From assembly GCA_965651815.1 (NCBI GenBank), contig CBFGTJ010000065.1:1-14885 (forward strand): a DNA stretch of 14,885 nt, given 5' to 3'. This stretch comes from CBFGTJ01 sp965651815. GTDB taxonomy: Bacteria; Actinomycetota; Acidimicrobiia; Acidimicrobiales; Microtrichaceae. The notes beneath the pieces are model-generated. The model was not told the origin of the DNA. It did no database searches and was given only the letters and a program-made list of their open reading frames with translations. Position numbers and translations under genes: made by a program. Shown here piece by piece: positions 1 through 7,163 of this stretch; the first letter of the stretch is position 1, and the number at the start of each line of letters is the position of its first letter.

Positions 1-971
1 CCGCCGCCCACGAACACGACGAGCGCGCCGCCGGGGTCGATCGAGGCGATGCTGCCCCCGCCGGCGCCGATCGTCTGCACGTCGAGCGACGGCATCCGGA
101 TCGGGAAGCCCGCCACCTCGCGCTCCGCGGCGGGTGCCGGCTCGCCGTCGAGGATCAAGCACACGTCCGTGCTGGTGCCGCCCATGTCGAAGCTGATCGC
201 GTCCGGGTGGCCGCACGCTGCGGCCACCGCCGCGGCCGCTCGCACACCCGCCGCCGGACCGGACAGCAGCAGCGACGCCGGCAGCTCGCCCGCGGTGTCG
301 ACGCCGACCAGTCCGCCGCCGGAGGTCATCACCACGACGACGTCGGCGAGCTGCGAGATGCCGCGCAGGTACGGCCGGCACACCGGTCGCAGGAAGGCGT
401 TCACGACGGTGGTGGAGCTGCGCTCGTACTCGCGGAACTCGGGCGAGACCCGGTGCGAGGCCGACACGTCGTGACCGGCCCGCTCCAGCGCGTCCGCGAG
501 GGCCCGTTCGTGCTCGGGGTTCAGGTCCGCGTGCAGCAGGCACACCGCGACGGCCTCCACGTCCCCCGGCAGCGCGGGCAGCCCGTCGGCGCGCAGCGGC
601 TCGAGCACCTCACCCGCCGCACCCAGCCGCTCGACCACCTCGAAGCGCAGCTCGCGGGGCACCAGCGGCTCGGGGCGGTCGGCCCAGGGGTCGTACAGCG
701 ACGGCCGGTGCTGGCGGCCGATCTCGACGAGGTCCGCGCACCCCTGGGTCGTCACCAGCGCGACCCGCGCCCCGCGACGCTCCAGCAGCGCGTTCGTCGC
801 GACGGTCGTGCCGTGCGCGAGCACCCGCGGGCGGCGGCCGCCAGCCAGGTGACCGATCCCCTCGCGGACCGCGTCGCCGGGGTCGTGCGGCGTGGACGGG
901 ATCTTCAGGATGCGCCCGTCCGTGCCGACGATGTCGGTGAAGGTCCCTCCGCTGTCCGCACCGACCCGCAC
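1..971 (-). CDS. hyuA: Hydantoinase/oxoprolinase family subunit A (N-terminal part, gene cut by left edge)
   Basis: About 323 residues are visible; family members are usually 650-720 aa, so roughly half the gene lies outside the window. The family forms the ATP-dependent, actin-like-fold subunit of N-methylhydantoinase, 5-oxoprolinase or acetone carboxylase-type enzymes in the cytoplasm. The N-terminus carries the phosphate-binding motif DSGGTFTD (residues 6-13). It is followed by HGTTVATNALLE near residue 50, typical of the HyuA N-terminal domain, and by the second nucleotide-binding motif FDMGGTSTDV near residue 260. A GTG start at 971 is chosen because it places the first glycine motif at residues 6-13 as in the family. 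No Shine-Dalgarno is seen, but TACGGT lies 7 nt upstream, suggesting a leaderless mRNA. Transcription is divergent from the J-domain gene. The substrate cannot be read from this fragment, and a partner HyuB would have to lie to the left. Confidence 0.9.
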   Translation of the reverse strand, partial: MRVGADSGGTFTDIVGTDGRILKIPSTPHDPGDAVREGIGHLAGGRRPRVLAHGTTVATNALLERRGARVALVTTQGCADLVEIGRQHRPSLYDPWADRPEPLVPRELRFEVVERLGAAGEVLEPLRADGLPALPGDVEAVAVCLLHADLNPEHERALADALERAGHDVSASHRVSPEFREYERSSTTVVNAFLRPVCRPYLRGISQLADVVVVMTSGGGLVGVDTAGELPASLLLSGPAAGVRAAAAVAAACGHPDAISFDMGGTSTDVCLILDGEPAPAAEREVAGFPIRMPSLDVQTIGAGGGSIASIDPGGALVVFVGG

Positions 972-978
972 GCCGCCG

Positions 979-984
979 ACCGTA
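979..984 (-). promoter_or_regulatory. Candidate -10 element of the hydantoinase A gene (leaderless)
   Basis: TACGGT on the minus strand ends 7 nt before the GTG start at 971. This fits TANNNT and would put the transcription start at or next to the start codon. No clear -35 was identified. Confidence 0.5.
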
Positions 985-1047
985 GCGCCGGCCGGCGGGC
1001 CACCCGGGCAGCGACGGGCCCCGGACCCGACGGTGGAGCGGAGCACG

Positions 1048-1530
1048 ATGAGCACACAGCACGACGAGCAGTCGACGGCCCTGCGAGGCTTCCCCGGCGG
1101 GCGGCCACGGCTCCCCCGCCTGAACCGCCCGGCGAAGCTGGTGGACGACGAGGACGCGGCGACCGAGGCGGAGGACGCGGAGTCCACGGCGACCACGGCG
1201 ACCGCGACCGAGGACGGTCAGGAGGTCCGCGAGGTCGACGGCACCTTCTTCGACTACTTCACGACCGAGTCGCTGTTCGGGAGCACCGACGAGGCGCGCG
1301 CGGCCGAGGACGGCGACGAGACCGCCGCCGCCTACGCCGTGCTCGGACTCACGAGGCAGGCCTCCTGGAAGGAGGTCACCCGCGCCCACCGGGAGCTGGT
1401 GGCGATGCTCCACCCGGACCGGTACGTCGACGCGGACGACGACCTCCGGGAGGCGGCCGAGCGCCGGGTGCGGGACGTCAACGAGGCGTACGCCCTGCTG
1501 CGCAAGCAGCGCAGCCCCCAGCGCGCCTGA
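1048..1530 (+). CDS. Small J-domain (DnaJ-like) protein
   Basis: This 160-aa protein ends in a J domain (about residues 93-154) with the diagnostic HPD motif at 122-124. Positively charged helix II (WKEVTRAHRELVAML) precedes it, and helix III (AAERRVRDVNEAYALL) follows. J domains stimulate the ATPase of an Hsp70 partner. There is no Gly/Phe region, zinc finger or C-terminal substrate domain, so this is a type III J protein and not a full DnaJ co-chaperone. The first 90 residues are acidic and low-complexity (Asp/Glu/Ala/Thr rich around 32-65), probably disordered, and contain a short aromatic patch, FFDYF. The ATG at 1048 is preceded by CGGAG with 4 nt spacing. An in-frame GTG at 1033 is possible but less well placed. 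It is divergent from the hydantoinase gene and convergent with the RNase H gene. The client and partner chaperone are unknown. Confidence 0.85.
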   Translation: MSTQHDEQSTALRGFPGGRPRLPRLNRPAKLVDDEDAATEAEDAESTATTATATEDGQEVREVDGTFFDYFTTESLFGSTDEARAAEDGDETAAAYAVLGLTRQASWKEVTRAHRELVAMLHPDRYVDADDDLREAAERRVRDVNEAYALLRKQRSPQRA

Positions 1531-1572
1531 CCAGCTCAGCGCGCCTGACCTGCCCAGCGCGCCTGACCAGCC
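1519..1572. repeat. Three-copy tandem repeat, 18-bp period, over the J-domain gene stop codon
   Basis: The 14-mer CAGCGCGCCTGACC occurs at 1519-1532, 1537-1550 and 1555-1568, separated by 4-nt spacers (AGCT, TGCC). Each copy contains TGA in the frame of the J-domain gene because the period is a multiple of three. The repeat therefore carries three successive in-frame stops. It fills the 50-bp space before the convergent RNase H gene. A likely origin is local duplication of the gene's 3' end by slippage. Confidence 0.9.
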
Positions 1573-1580
1573 GGACGACC

Positions 1581-2642
1581 TCAGGTCGGGTCGATCTCGA
1601 GCGGCCAGACGTCGTCGCCGAGCGCCTCGGTGAACCGCTTCAGCAGCAGCTCCGCCTCGGGGTCGCGCCCGTCGGTCACGACGATCGCGCCGGACGACAC
1701 CGAGCGCAGCCACCCGTCGCGCCGCGCCAGCGCGGCCCGGCGTCCCTGCCCGTCCCCCGGGCGCTTCCGCTCGAGGGTCACGACCTCCCGCGCCGCCGCG
1801 CACCCACGCTCGAAGCGCGCCAGCTCCGCCTCGGGCCACCCGGCCGCCGGGTCCGGGTAGGGCAGCACGACGACGTAGGGCACCCCGGCGTCGCCCGCCG
1901 CGAGCGCCCCGAGCTCCTCGGCACCCGGTCGCAGCCCGGTGAGCACGACGAGGTCGGGGTGCAGCGTCGCCTGCGCGGAGAGCACCGCCGCCAGCTGGCG
2001 CCGCACCAGCTCGCCGCGCTCGGACCCGACGAGGTCGTCGGTGCGCAGCCCCACCACCGCCCACGGCGTGCCCTCGGGGACCCGGCCGTCCCGGGCGCGG
2101 GCCGGTGACGCGGCACCCGGTGCCGGCGCACCGGCGACGTCCGGCTCGCCGAGCTGGTCCGCCCGCGGCGGCTCGCTGCCCGACCCGCCACGACCCGAGC
2201 GCGCCGCGGCCACCGCGAGGCGGTCCACCAGGTCGTTCATCGGGTCGTCGCCGTGGCCCTTCACCCAGTCGAAGGTGACGTCGCCGCGCTCGACCACCAG
2301 CTCGACCAATGGCTCCCACAGGTCGCGGTTCGCGACCGGCTCCTTCTTCGAGTTCTTCCAGCCCCGCTCGATCCAGCCGCGCCACCAGCCGTCGCGGAAG
2401 CAGTTGACGACGTAGGTGGAGTCGCTGACGACGTGGAGCGGGCCGTCGATCGCCTCGACCGCGCGCAGCGCCGCGGTGATCTCCATGCGCTGGTTCGTGG
2501 TGTCCGGTTCGTAGCCCGAGGCCCACGCACCGCCGGGCACGGCCCACGCCCACCCGCCCGGGCCCGGGTTCCCGCGGCAGGCGCCGTCGGTGTACACGAC
2601 CGTCGCGCCGGGTCGTCGATCGGGGGTCTCGGTCCGGGGCAC
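1581..2642 (-). CDS. rnhA: Ribonuclease HI fused to a C-terminal SLOG (YpsA-like) Rossmann domain
   Basis: A 353-aa protein, more than twice the length of a plain RNase HI (about 155 aa). Residues 13-146 form RNase HI, which cuts the RNA strand of RNA:DNA hybrids. The four metal-binding acids are D19 (YTDGACRGNPGPGG), E54 (RMEITAAL), D74 (VSDSTYVV) and D140 (NDLVDRLA), with H130 matching the catalytic-loop histidine. The region equivalent to the basic handle (WWRGWIERGWKNSKK) is present. A Gly/Ala/Pro-rich linker spans about 148-190. Residues 192-353 look like a Rossmann fold: strand PWAVVGLR, helix, LVVLTG, then a G-A-E motif (240-242) resembling the GVE motif of YpsA. VPYVVVLPYP, an ARRDGWLRS segment and GAIVVTDG follow. 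I infer a SLOG nucleotide-binding domain, by eye only. The GTG start at 2642 has TAGCGT 6 nt upstream and is divergent from aceE. Confidence 0.88.
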   Translation of the reverse strand: MPRTETPDRRPGATVVYTDGACRGNPGPGGWAWAVPGGAWASGYEPDTTNQRMEITAALRAVEAIDGPLHVVSDSTYVVNCFRDGWWRGWIERGWKNSKKEPVANRDLWEPLVELVVERGDVTFDWVKGHGDDPMNDLVDRLAVAAARSGRGGSGSEPPRADQLGEPDVAGAPAPGAASPARARDGRVPEGTPWAVVGLRTDDLVGSERGELVRRQLAAVLSAQATLHPDLVVLTGLRPGAEELGALAAGDAGVPYVVVLPYPDPAAGWPEAELARFERGCAAAREVVTLERKRPGDGQGRRAALARRDGWLRSVSSGAIVVTDGRDPEAELLLKRFTEALGDDVWPLEIDPT

Positions 2643-2648
2643 GGCGGC

Positions 2649-2654
2649 ACGCTA
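2649..2654 (-). promoter_or_regulatory. Candidate -10 element of the RNase H fusion gene (leaderless)
   Basis: TAGCGT on the minus strand lies 6 nt before the GTG start at 2642, with no Shine-Dalgarno sequence between them, so initiation is probably leaderless. It lies head to head with the aceE -10 element. Confidence 0.5.
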
Positions 2655-2661
2655 CCGCCCG

Positions 2662-2667
2662 TAGTGT
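2662..2667 (+). promoter_or_regulatory. Candidate -10 element of aceE
   Basis: TAGTGT on the plus strand would start transcription near 2674 and give a 5' leader of about 23 nt. That leader holds the strong ribosome binding site GGAGGA at 2686-2691, 5 nt before the ATG at 2697. In contrast to several neighbours, this gene is leadered. Confidence 0.45.
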
Positions 2668-2696
2668 GGGGTCCACGCCCCTCACGGAGGACGGAC

Positions 2697-5429
2697 ATGA
2701 TCATCGACGGCTTCGCCCACCAGTTGCCCGACATCGATCCGGCGGAGACCTCGGAGTGGCTCGACTCACTCACCGCAGTCGTCGAGCAACGAGGCCAGGC
2801 CCGGGCCCAGTACCTCCTGACCCGACTCCTCCAGCGATCCCGCGAGCTGTCCGTCGGGACCCCGGCGAGCGTGTCCACGCCGTACGTCAACACGATCCCG
2901 CCGGAGGAGGAGCCGTGGTTCCCCGGTGACTGGGAGCTCGAGCGGCACATCCGCGCCTACATCCGCTGGAACGCCGCGGTGATGGTCGTGCGGGCGAACA
3001 AGACCGCCGACGCGATCGGCGGCCACCTGTCGACCTTCGCCAGCTCCGCCGCGCTCTACGAGGTCGGCTTCAACCACTTCTTCCGCGGCAAGGACGACGG
3101 CCGCCCCGGCGACCACGTCTACATCCAGGGCCACGCCGCGCCGGGCATCTACGCCCGGGCCTACCTGGAGCACCGCCTCGACGAGGCCGACCTCGACCGG
3201 TTCCGCCGCGAGATCGACACGCCGATCGAGGAGCCGCCGACCTCGGGCCGCGGCCTGTCGTCGTACCCGCACCCGCGGCTCATGCCCGACTTCTGGGAGT
3301 ACCCGACGGTCTCCATGGGGCTCGGGCCGATCATGTCGATCTACCAGGCCCGGTACAACAAGTACCTCCAGAACCGCCGGATCGACGACACCCACGACAG
3401 CAGGGTCTGGTGCTTCCTCGGTGACGGCGAGGTCGACGAGCCCGAGACCCTGGGCGCGATCTCGCTCGCGTCGCGCGAGCACCTCGACAACCTGACCTGG
3501 GTCGTCAACTGCAACCTGCAGCGCCTCGACGGCCCCGTGCGCGGCAACGGCAAGATCATCCAGGAGCTGGAGGCGATCTTCCGCGGCGCCGGGTGGAACG
3601 TCATCAAGGTCGTGTGGGGCCGCGGGTGGGACGAGCTGCTCGCCCAGGACGTCGACGGCGTCCTGCTCAACAAGATGAACACGACCGTGGACGGTGAGTT
3701 CCAGCGGTACGCGGTCGAGCCGGGCTCCTACATCCGCGAGAACTTCTTCGGCCCGGACCCGCGCCTGCGCGCCATGGTCGAGCACCTCACCGACGAGCAG
3801 CTCGAGCACCTGCCCCGCGGCGGCCACGACTACCACAAGCTCTACGCCGCCTACTCGGCCGCGGTGGAGACCAAGGGCATGCCCACCGTCATCCTCGCCA
3901 AGACGATCAAGGGCTGGACCCTCGGCAAGGGCTTCGAGGGCCGCAACTCGACCCACCAGATCAAGAAGATGACCGCCGAGCAGCTGATGGAGCTGCGGGA
4001 CCGGCTGCACCTGACCGACGTGCTGCCCGAGTCCGCGTTCGACGGCGACATGCCACCGTACGTGCGCCCGCCGCTCGACTCGCCGGTCACCCAGTACCTG
4101 CTGGACCGGCGCCGGGCGCTGGACGGGCCGCTGCCCAAGCGGATGGTGCACATCCGCCGCCCCCTCACCCTCGCGGAGGACACGGCGTACAAGGAGCTGT
4201 ACGAGGGCTCCGGCCAGCAGGAGGTGTCGACGACCACCGCGTTCACGCGCCTGCTGCGCAACCTGTGCCGCGACGAGCGCATGGGGCCGCGGGTCGTGCC
4301 GATCATCCCCGACGAGGCGCGCACCTTCGGCATGGACGCGCTGTTCCGCGAGTTCGGCATCTACGCCGCCCAGGGCCAGCTGTACGAGCCGGTCGACCAC
4401 GACCTGCTGCTGTCGTACAAGGAGTCGACCGACGGGCAGATCCTCGAGGAGGGCATCACCGAGGCCGGCTCGTTGGCCTCGTGGATCGCGGCGGCGACGA
4501 GCTACGCGACCCGGGGCGTGCCGGTCGTGCCCTTCTACACCTTCTATTCGATGTTCGGGTTCCAGCGGGTCGGCGACCTGATCTGGGCCGCGGCGGACGC
4601 ACGGGCCCGCGGGTTCCTCATGGGGGCGACCGCGGGTCGCACGACGCTCCTCGGCGAGGGGCTGCAGCACGCGGACGGCCACAGCCAGGTGCTGTCGACG
4701 ACGGTGCCGGTGTGCCGCAGCTACGACCCGGCGTTCGCCTACGAGACGGCCGTGATCGTCAAGGACGGCCTGTCGCGCATGTACCCCGACGGCGGCGGCG
4801 AGGGCGGCGAGGACGTCTTCTACTACCTCACCCTCTACAACGAGAACTACTCGATGCCGCCGATGCCGGCCGGGGTGGAGCAGGGCGTCGTCGAGGGCCT
4901 GTACCGCTGGGCCGAGGCCCCGGAGGTGAACGGACCGCGGGCGACGCTGCTGTTCTCGGGCGCCACCTACCGCTGCGCGCTCGCCGCGCGCGACGAGCTG
5001 GCCTCGGTCTACGGCGTGGGCACCGAGCTGTGGTCCGCGACCAGCTACCAGCAGCTGCGCATGCAGGCGCTCGAGGTGGAGCGGTGGAACCGCCTGCACC
5101 CCTCCGCCGCGCCACGCACGCCGCTGGTGACCCAGAAGCTGGAGGACTCGAAGGGACCGATCGTGGCGGTCACCGACTACATGCGGATGGTGCCCGACCA
5201 GATCGCACGGTGGGTGCCGCGCCGGTTCATGCCGCTCGGCACCGACGGGTTCGGCCGCTCCGACACGCGCGAGGCGCTGCGGCGCTACTTCGAGATCGAC
5301 GCGCCGAGCATCGTGCTCACGGTGCTCACCGAGCTCGTCGCCGAGGGTGCGATCGTGCCCGCGGCGCTCGAGGACGCGATCGCCCGCTACAAGATCCCCA
5401 CCGACGGCCCCGTGCCCTGGCACGACTGA
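2697..5429 (+). CDS. aceE: Pyruvate dehydrogenase E1 component, homodimeric type
   Basis: A 910-aa protein, close to E. coli AceE (887 aa). It decarboxylates pyruvate with thiamine diphosphate and passes the acetyl group to the lipoyl domain of E2, feeding acetyl-CoA into the TCA cycle in the cytoplasm. The thiamine-diphosphate motif runs from GDGEVDEPE (near residue 241) to NCNLQRLDG about 30 residues later. The E1 active-site segments GHAAPG (near 144), SSYPHPRLMPDFW, a THQIKKM histidine segment (near 418) and EEGITEAGS in the pyrimidine-binding domain are all present. The sequence is intact along its length. The start is fixed by GGAGGA with 5 nt spacing, and translation begins MIIDGF. No E2 (aceF), E3 (lpd) or regulator lies beside it; standalone aceE is usual in actinobacteria, where E1p joins a shared complex encoded elsewhere. 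It is a monocistronic unit ending in a hairpin. Confidence 0.97.
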   Translation: MIIDGFAHQLPDIDPAETSEWLDSLTAVVEQRGQARAQYLLTRLLQRSRELSVGTPASVSTPYVNTIPPEEEPWFPGDWELERHIRAYIRWNAAVMVVRANKTADAIGGHLSTFASSAALYEVGFNHFFRGKDDGRPGDHVYIQGHAAPGIYARAYLEHRLDEADLDRFRREIDTPIEEPPTSGRGLSSYPHPRLMPDFWEYPTVSMGLGPIMSIYQARYNKYLQNRRIDDTHDSRVWCFLGDGEVDEPETLGAISLASREHLDNLTWVVNCNLQRLDGPVRGNGKIIQELEAIFRGAGWNVIKVVWGRGWDELLAQDVDGVLLNKMNTTVDGEFQRYAVEPGSYIRENFFGPDPRLRAMVEHLTDEQLEHLPRGGHDYHKLYAAYSAAVETKGMPTVILAKTIKGWTLGKGFEGRNSTHQIKKMTAEQLMELRDRLHLTDVLPESAFDGDMPPYVRPPLDSPVTQYLLDRRRALDGPLPKRMVHIRRPLTLAEDTAYKELYEGSGQQEVSTTTAFTRLLRNLCRDERMGPRVVPIIPDEARTFGMDALFREFGIYAAQGQLYEPVDHDLLLSYKESTDGQILEEGITEAGSLASWIAAATSYATRGVPVVPFYTFYSMFGFQRVGDLIWAAADARARGFLMGATAGRTTLLGEGLQHADGHSQVLSTTVPVCRSYDPAFAYETAVIVKDGLSRMYPDGGGEGGEDVFYYLTLYNENYSMPPMPAGVEQGVVEGLYRWAEAPEVNGPRATLLFSGATYRCALAARDELASVYGVGTELWSATSYQQLRMQALEVERWNRLHPSAAPRTPLVTQKLEDSKGPIVAVTDYMRMVPDQIARWVPRRFMPLGTDGFGRSDTREALRRYFEIDAPSIVLTVLTELVAEGAIVPAALEDAIARYKIPTDGPVPWHD

Positions 5430-5437
5430 GCAGGTCC

Positions 5438-5456
5438 GCCGGGGCGGTTCCCCGGC
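5438..5456. terminator. Hairpin between convergent aceE and the zinc-ribbon gene
   Basis: GCCGGGG (5438-5444) and CCCCGGC (5450-5456) form a perfect 7-bp stem with a 5-nt loop, 9 bp after the aceE stop and 22 bp from the convergent stop at 5479. There is no T tract, as is common for high-GC actinobacterial hairpins. It could serve both strands. Confidence 0.5.
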
Positions 5457-5478
5457 CGGTGCGTCGCGGCGCCGGCGG

Positions 5479-6330
5479 TCAGTGGTCGGGCGCGTAGCCC
5501 GCGATCAGGCGGGCGTGCGCCTCGTCCAACTTCCGGGAGTACTCGTCGGGGCCGTGGGTGGCAAGCACGTGGAGCCGCCCGCCGGCGAGCAGGAAGCGGA
5601 TCCGGCTGGCGCGCTCCCCCTCGGGTGCGGCGACCACGGAGTCCTTCGCCCGCCCGACGCCGACGAGCACGTCGCGCCGGACCGTCTCGACGCCCAGCTC
5701 CTCCTCGAGGAGGAACCGGTCGACGAGCAGGTCGAACCCCGCGTCGTCGAGCCCGTCGAGGTCACGGCCCAGGTCGGTCGACAGCACCGCGATGCCGCCC
5801 TCGTCGCCGAGCTCGACCTCGAACCCGTGGTACGTGCCACGGGCCGGGTCCGCGGGGTCGACCGGTTCCGAGCGCTCCACGGCGCCGACCGGCAGCTCCG
5901 CGCTGAAGCGGCCCTCGGTCGAGGTGACCCGCGTCCACGCGGAAGGGACGACGACCGGCGGCGGGTCGGCCAGGCCGAGCGAGACGAACGTGGAGGCGAG
6001 GGGGCCCTCGCCGCGCATCGCCATCGCCCCGAGGCCGGTGAGCACCGCGACGACGACCAGCGCCACGATCGAGCGGACCGCGACGCGCCGGGTCCGAGCC
6101 GGGTCGCGGTAGCTCACCGCCCGGCCACCGATGCCCGGCGCGGGCCGCTCGAGCAGCATCGTCCCGGGCCGGCCGCCGCCGGGCGCCATCGAGGGCGGCG
6201 GGCCGGTGAGGACGAACTCGTCGCCGCGGAGCTCGTCGATCGGGAACGTCACGCGCTGCCCCGTTCGGCACGAGTCGCACAGCGACTGGCCGTCGGGGAC
6301 GAGGAACGAGCAGCTCGGGCACTCCTTCAC
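5479..6330 (-). CDS. Zinc-ribbon, single-TM protein with a C-terminal extracytoplasmic domain
   Basis: A 283-aa protein of unknown function. The N-terminus has a zinc ribbon with cysteines at 4, 7, 18 and 21 (CxxC-x10-CxxC). A Pro/Gly-rich linker with basic residues follows to about residue 82. One hydrophobic segment (about 84-105, RSIVALVVVAVLTGLGAMAM) comes next. The remaining 175 residues look like a mixed alpha/beta domain beginning with the pattern W-x(7)-GRFSAELPVG, which resembles domains often seen after a TM helix in actinobacterial surface proteins. By the positive-inside rule the zinc ribbon is cytoplasmic and the C-terminal domain is outside. The GTG at 6330 is chosen because GGGGAG lies 7 nt upstream and the cysteine motif follows at once. 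The frame is open further upstream (to 6477), but that stretch is Arg-rich and lacks a family look. It converges with aceE and is divergent from the HhH-GPD gene. Confidence 0.75.
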   Translation of the reverse strand: MKECPSCSFLVPDGQSLCDSCRTGQRVTFPIDELRGDEFVLTGPPPSMAPGGGRPGTMLLERPAPGIGGRAVSYRDPARTRRVAVRSIVALVVVAVLTGLGAMAMRGEGPLASTFVSLGLADPPPVVVPSAWTRVTSTEGRFSAELPVGAVERSEPVDPADPARGTYHGFEVELGDEGGIAVLSTDLGRDLDGLDDAGFDLLVDRFLLEEELGVETVRRDVLVGVGRAKDSVVAAPEGERASRIRFLLAGGRLHVLATHGPDEYSRKLDEAHARLIAGYAPDH

Positions 6331-6538
6331 CGGTGCGCTCCCCGCGTCGGAGCGTGCGGAACCTCGGGTTCGGCGTGGCGGTGTCGGCGGTGCTGCACGG
6401 GGGATCCTCCGTCGTCCTGCCGCGTGCCATCGACGGCGCCGGGCGGCTCCTTGAACCCTTTGGGCCGGCCGCCCCATGGCGCAGGTCCGAGCGGCCCATC
6501 CGGCCCGGGGCCCGCGGAGCCCCTCGACGCCGGTTGGC

Positions 6539-6544
6539 TAGCCT
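6539..6544 (+). promoter_or_regulatory. Candidate -10 element of the HhH-GPD gene (leaderless or nearly so)
   Basis: TAGCCT ends 8 nt before the ATG at 6553 with no Shine-Dalgarno between, so the transcript probably starts at or next to the start codon. The rest of the 222-bp divergent gap (6331-6552) shows no open frame that looks real and no other clear signal. Confidence 0.5.
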
Positions 6545-6552
6545 CTGGCGCC

Positions 6553-7143
6553 ATGGCCACTCCGACGATCCCGATCACGGGGGACGACGCCGCGGACCAG
6601 TTCCTCGTCGAGGATCCCCTCGCCCTGCTCATCGGCATGCTGCTCGACCAGCAGGTGCCCATGGAGTGGGCGTTCCGTGGGCCGATGACCCTCCGCGAGC
6701 GGCTCGGCGGCGAGCTGGACGCCGAGGCGATCGCCAACATGGACGTCGAGGAGTTCGTCGCGGTCTGCGCCGAGAAGCCGGCCATCCACCGCTTCCCCGC
6801 CGCGATGGGCCGGCGGATCCACGAGCTGTGCAACGAGCTCGTCGAGCACTACGGCGGCGACGCGGGCGCGGTGTGGCGCGACGTCGACGACGCCCGCGAG
6901 CTGCACCGCCGCCTGCGCCAGCTGCCGGGCTACGGCGAGGAGAAGACGAAGATCTTCATCGCGATCCTGGCGAAGCGCCTCGGCATCCGCCCCGAGGGCT
7001 GGGAGGAGGTCGCCGCGCCCTTCTCCGACGACCAGCCTCGCTCGGTGGCCGACGTCGACTCGGAGGAGTCGCTCGGGCGGGTGCGCGAGTGGAAGAAGGC
7101 GATGAAGGCGGCCAAGCGCTCCAAGCAGGACGACCCCGTCTGA
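6553..7143 (+). CDS. HhH-GPD superfamily base-excision-repair-type protein (actinobacterial TIGR03252-like)
   Basis: A 196-aa cytoplasmic protein, small compared with endonuclease III or MutY (over 210 aa) and without an iron-sulphur cluster cysteine set. An all-helical N-terminal half (ALLIGMLLDQQVPMEWAF) resembles the start of HhH-GPD glycosylases. The helix-hairpin-helix is at about 119-140 with LPGYG at 124-128 followed by EEKTKIF. In lyase-type glycosylases a Lys and an Asp follow this hairpin. Here a Lys is at 131 and the position usually taken by Asp is near E148 (PEGWEE), so catalysis by the standard mechanism is uncertain. The C-terminus is Lys-rich (KKAMKAAKRSKQD), suggesting nucleic-acid contact. 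The family is widespread in actinobacteria and its substrate is not known to me. The ATG at 6553 is supported by the adjacent -10 element. It converges with the alpha/beta hydrolase gene. Confidence 0.85.
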   Translation: MATPTIPITGDDAADQFLVEDPLALLIGMLLDQQVPMEWAFRGPMTLRERLGGELDAEAIANMDVEEFVAVCAEKPAIHRFPAAMGRRIHELCNELVEHYGGDAGAVWRDVDDARELHRRLRQLPGYGEEKTKIFIAILAKRLGIRPEGWEEVAAPFSDDQPRSVADVDSEESLGRVREWKKAMKAAKRSKQDDPV

Positions 7144-7146
7144 GGG

Positions 7147-7163
7147 GCCGCCGCGGACGCGGC
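7147..7163. terminator. Weak hairpin between convergent HhH-GPD and hydrolase genes
   Basis: GCCGC (7147-7151) pairs with GCGGC (7159-7163) around a 7-nt loop, extendable by a G-U and a G-C pair. It is the only structure in the 20-bp gap between the two stops. The short stem and missing T tract leave its function doubtful. Confidence 0.25.

Noticed and set aside
1576..1588. Short palindrome CGACCT-C-AGGTCG over the RNase H stop
   Set aside because: With a 1-nt centre it forms only a 4-bp hairpin stem. It is probably chance in GC-rich sequence and is too weak to call a terminator.
207..2108. Very long plus-strand open frame (633 codons) across the left end
   Set aside because: It is Arg/Gly/His/Pro-rich and antisense to the hydantoinase and RNase H genes, whose motifs are unmistakable. 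Long empty frames are expected in DNA this GC-rich.
610..2685. 691-codon minus-strand open frame covering the J-domain gene and RNase H
   Set aside because: It runs through two real genes in another frame and has the composition of a shifted GC-rich reading frame. No motif was found in it.
2766..5423. 885-codon minus-strand open frame opposite aceE
   Set aside because: It is an antisense shadow of aceE, made of Arg/Val/His/Gly-rich sequence with no recognisable domain. The aceE frame has full family motifs and a good ribosome binding site.
6331..6477. N-terminal extension of the zinc-ribbon gene to 6477
   Set aside because: The extension is Arg/Pro/Ala-rich with no conserved look. The GTG at 6330 has a proper ribosome binding site and begins directly before the cysteine motif.
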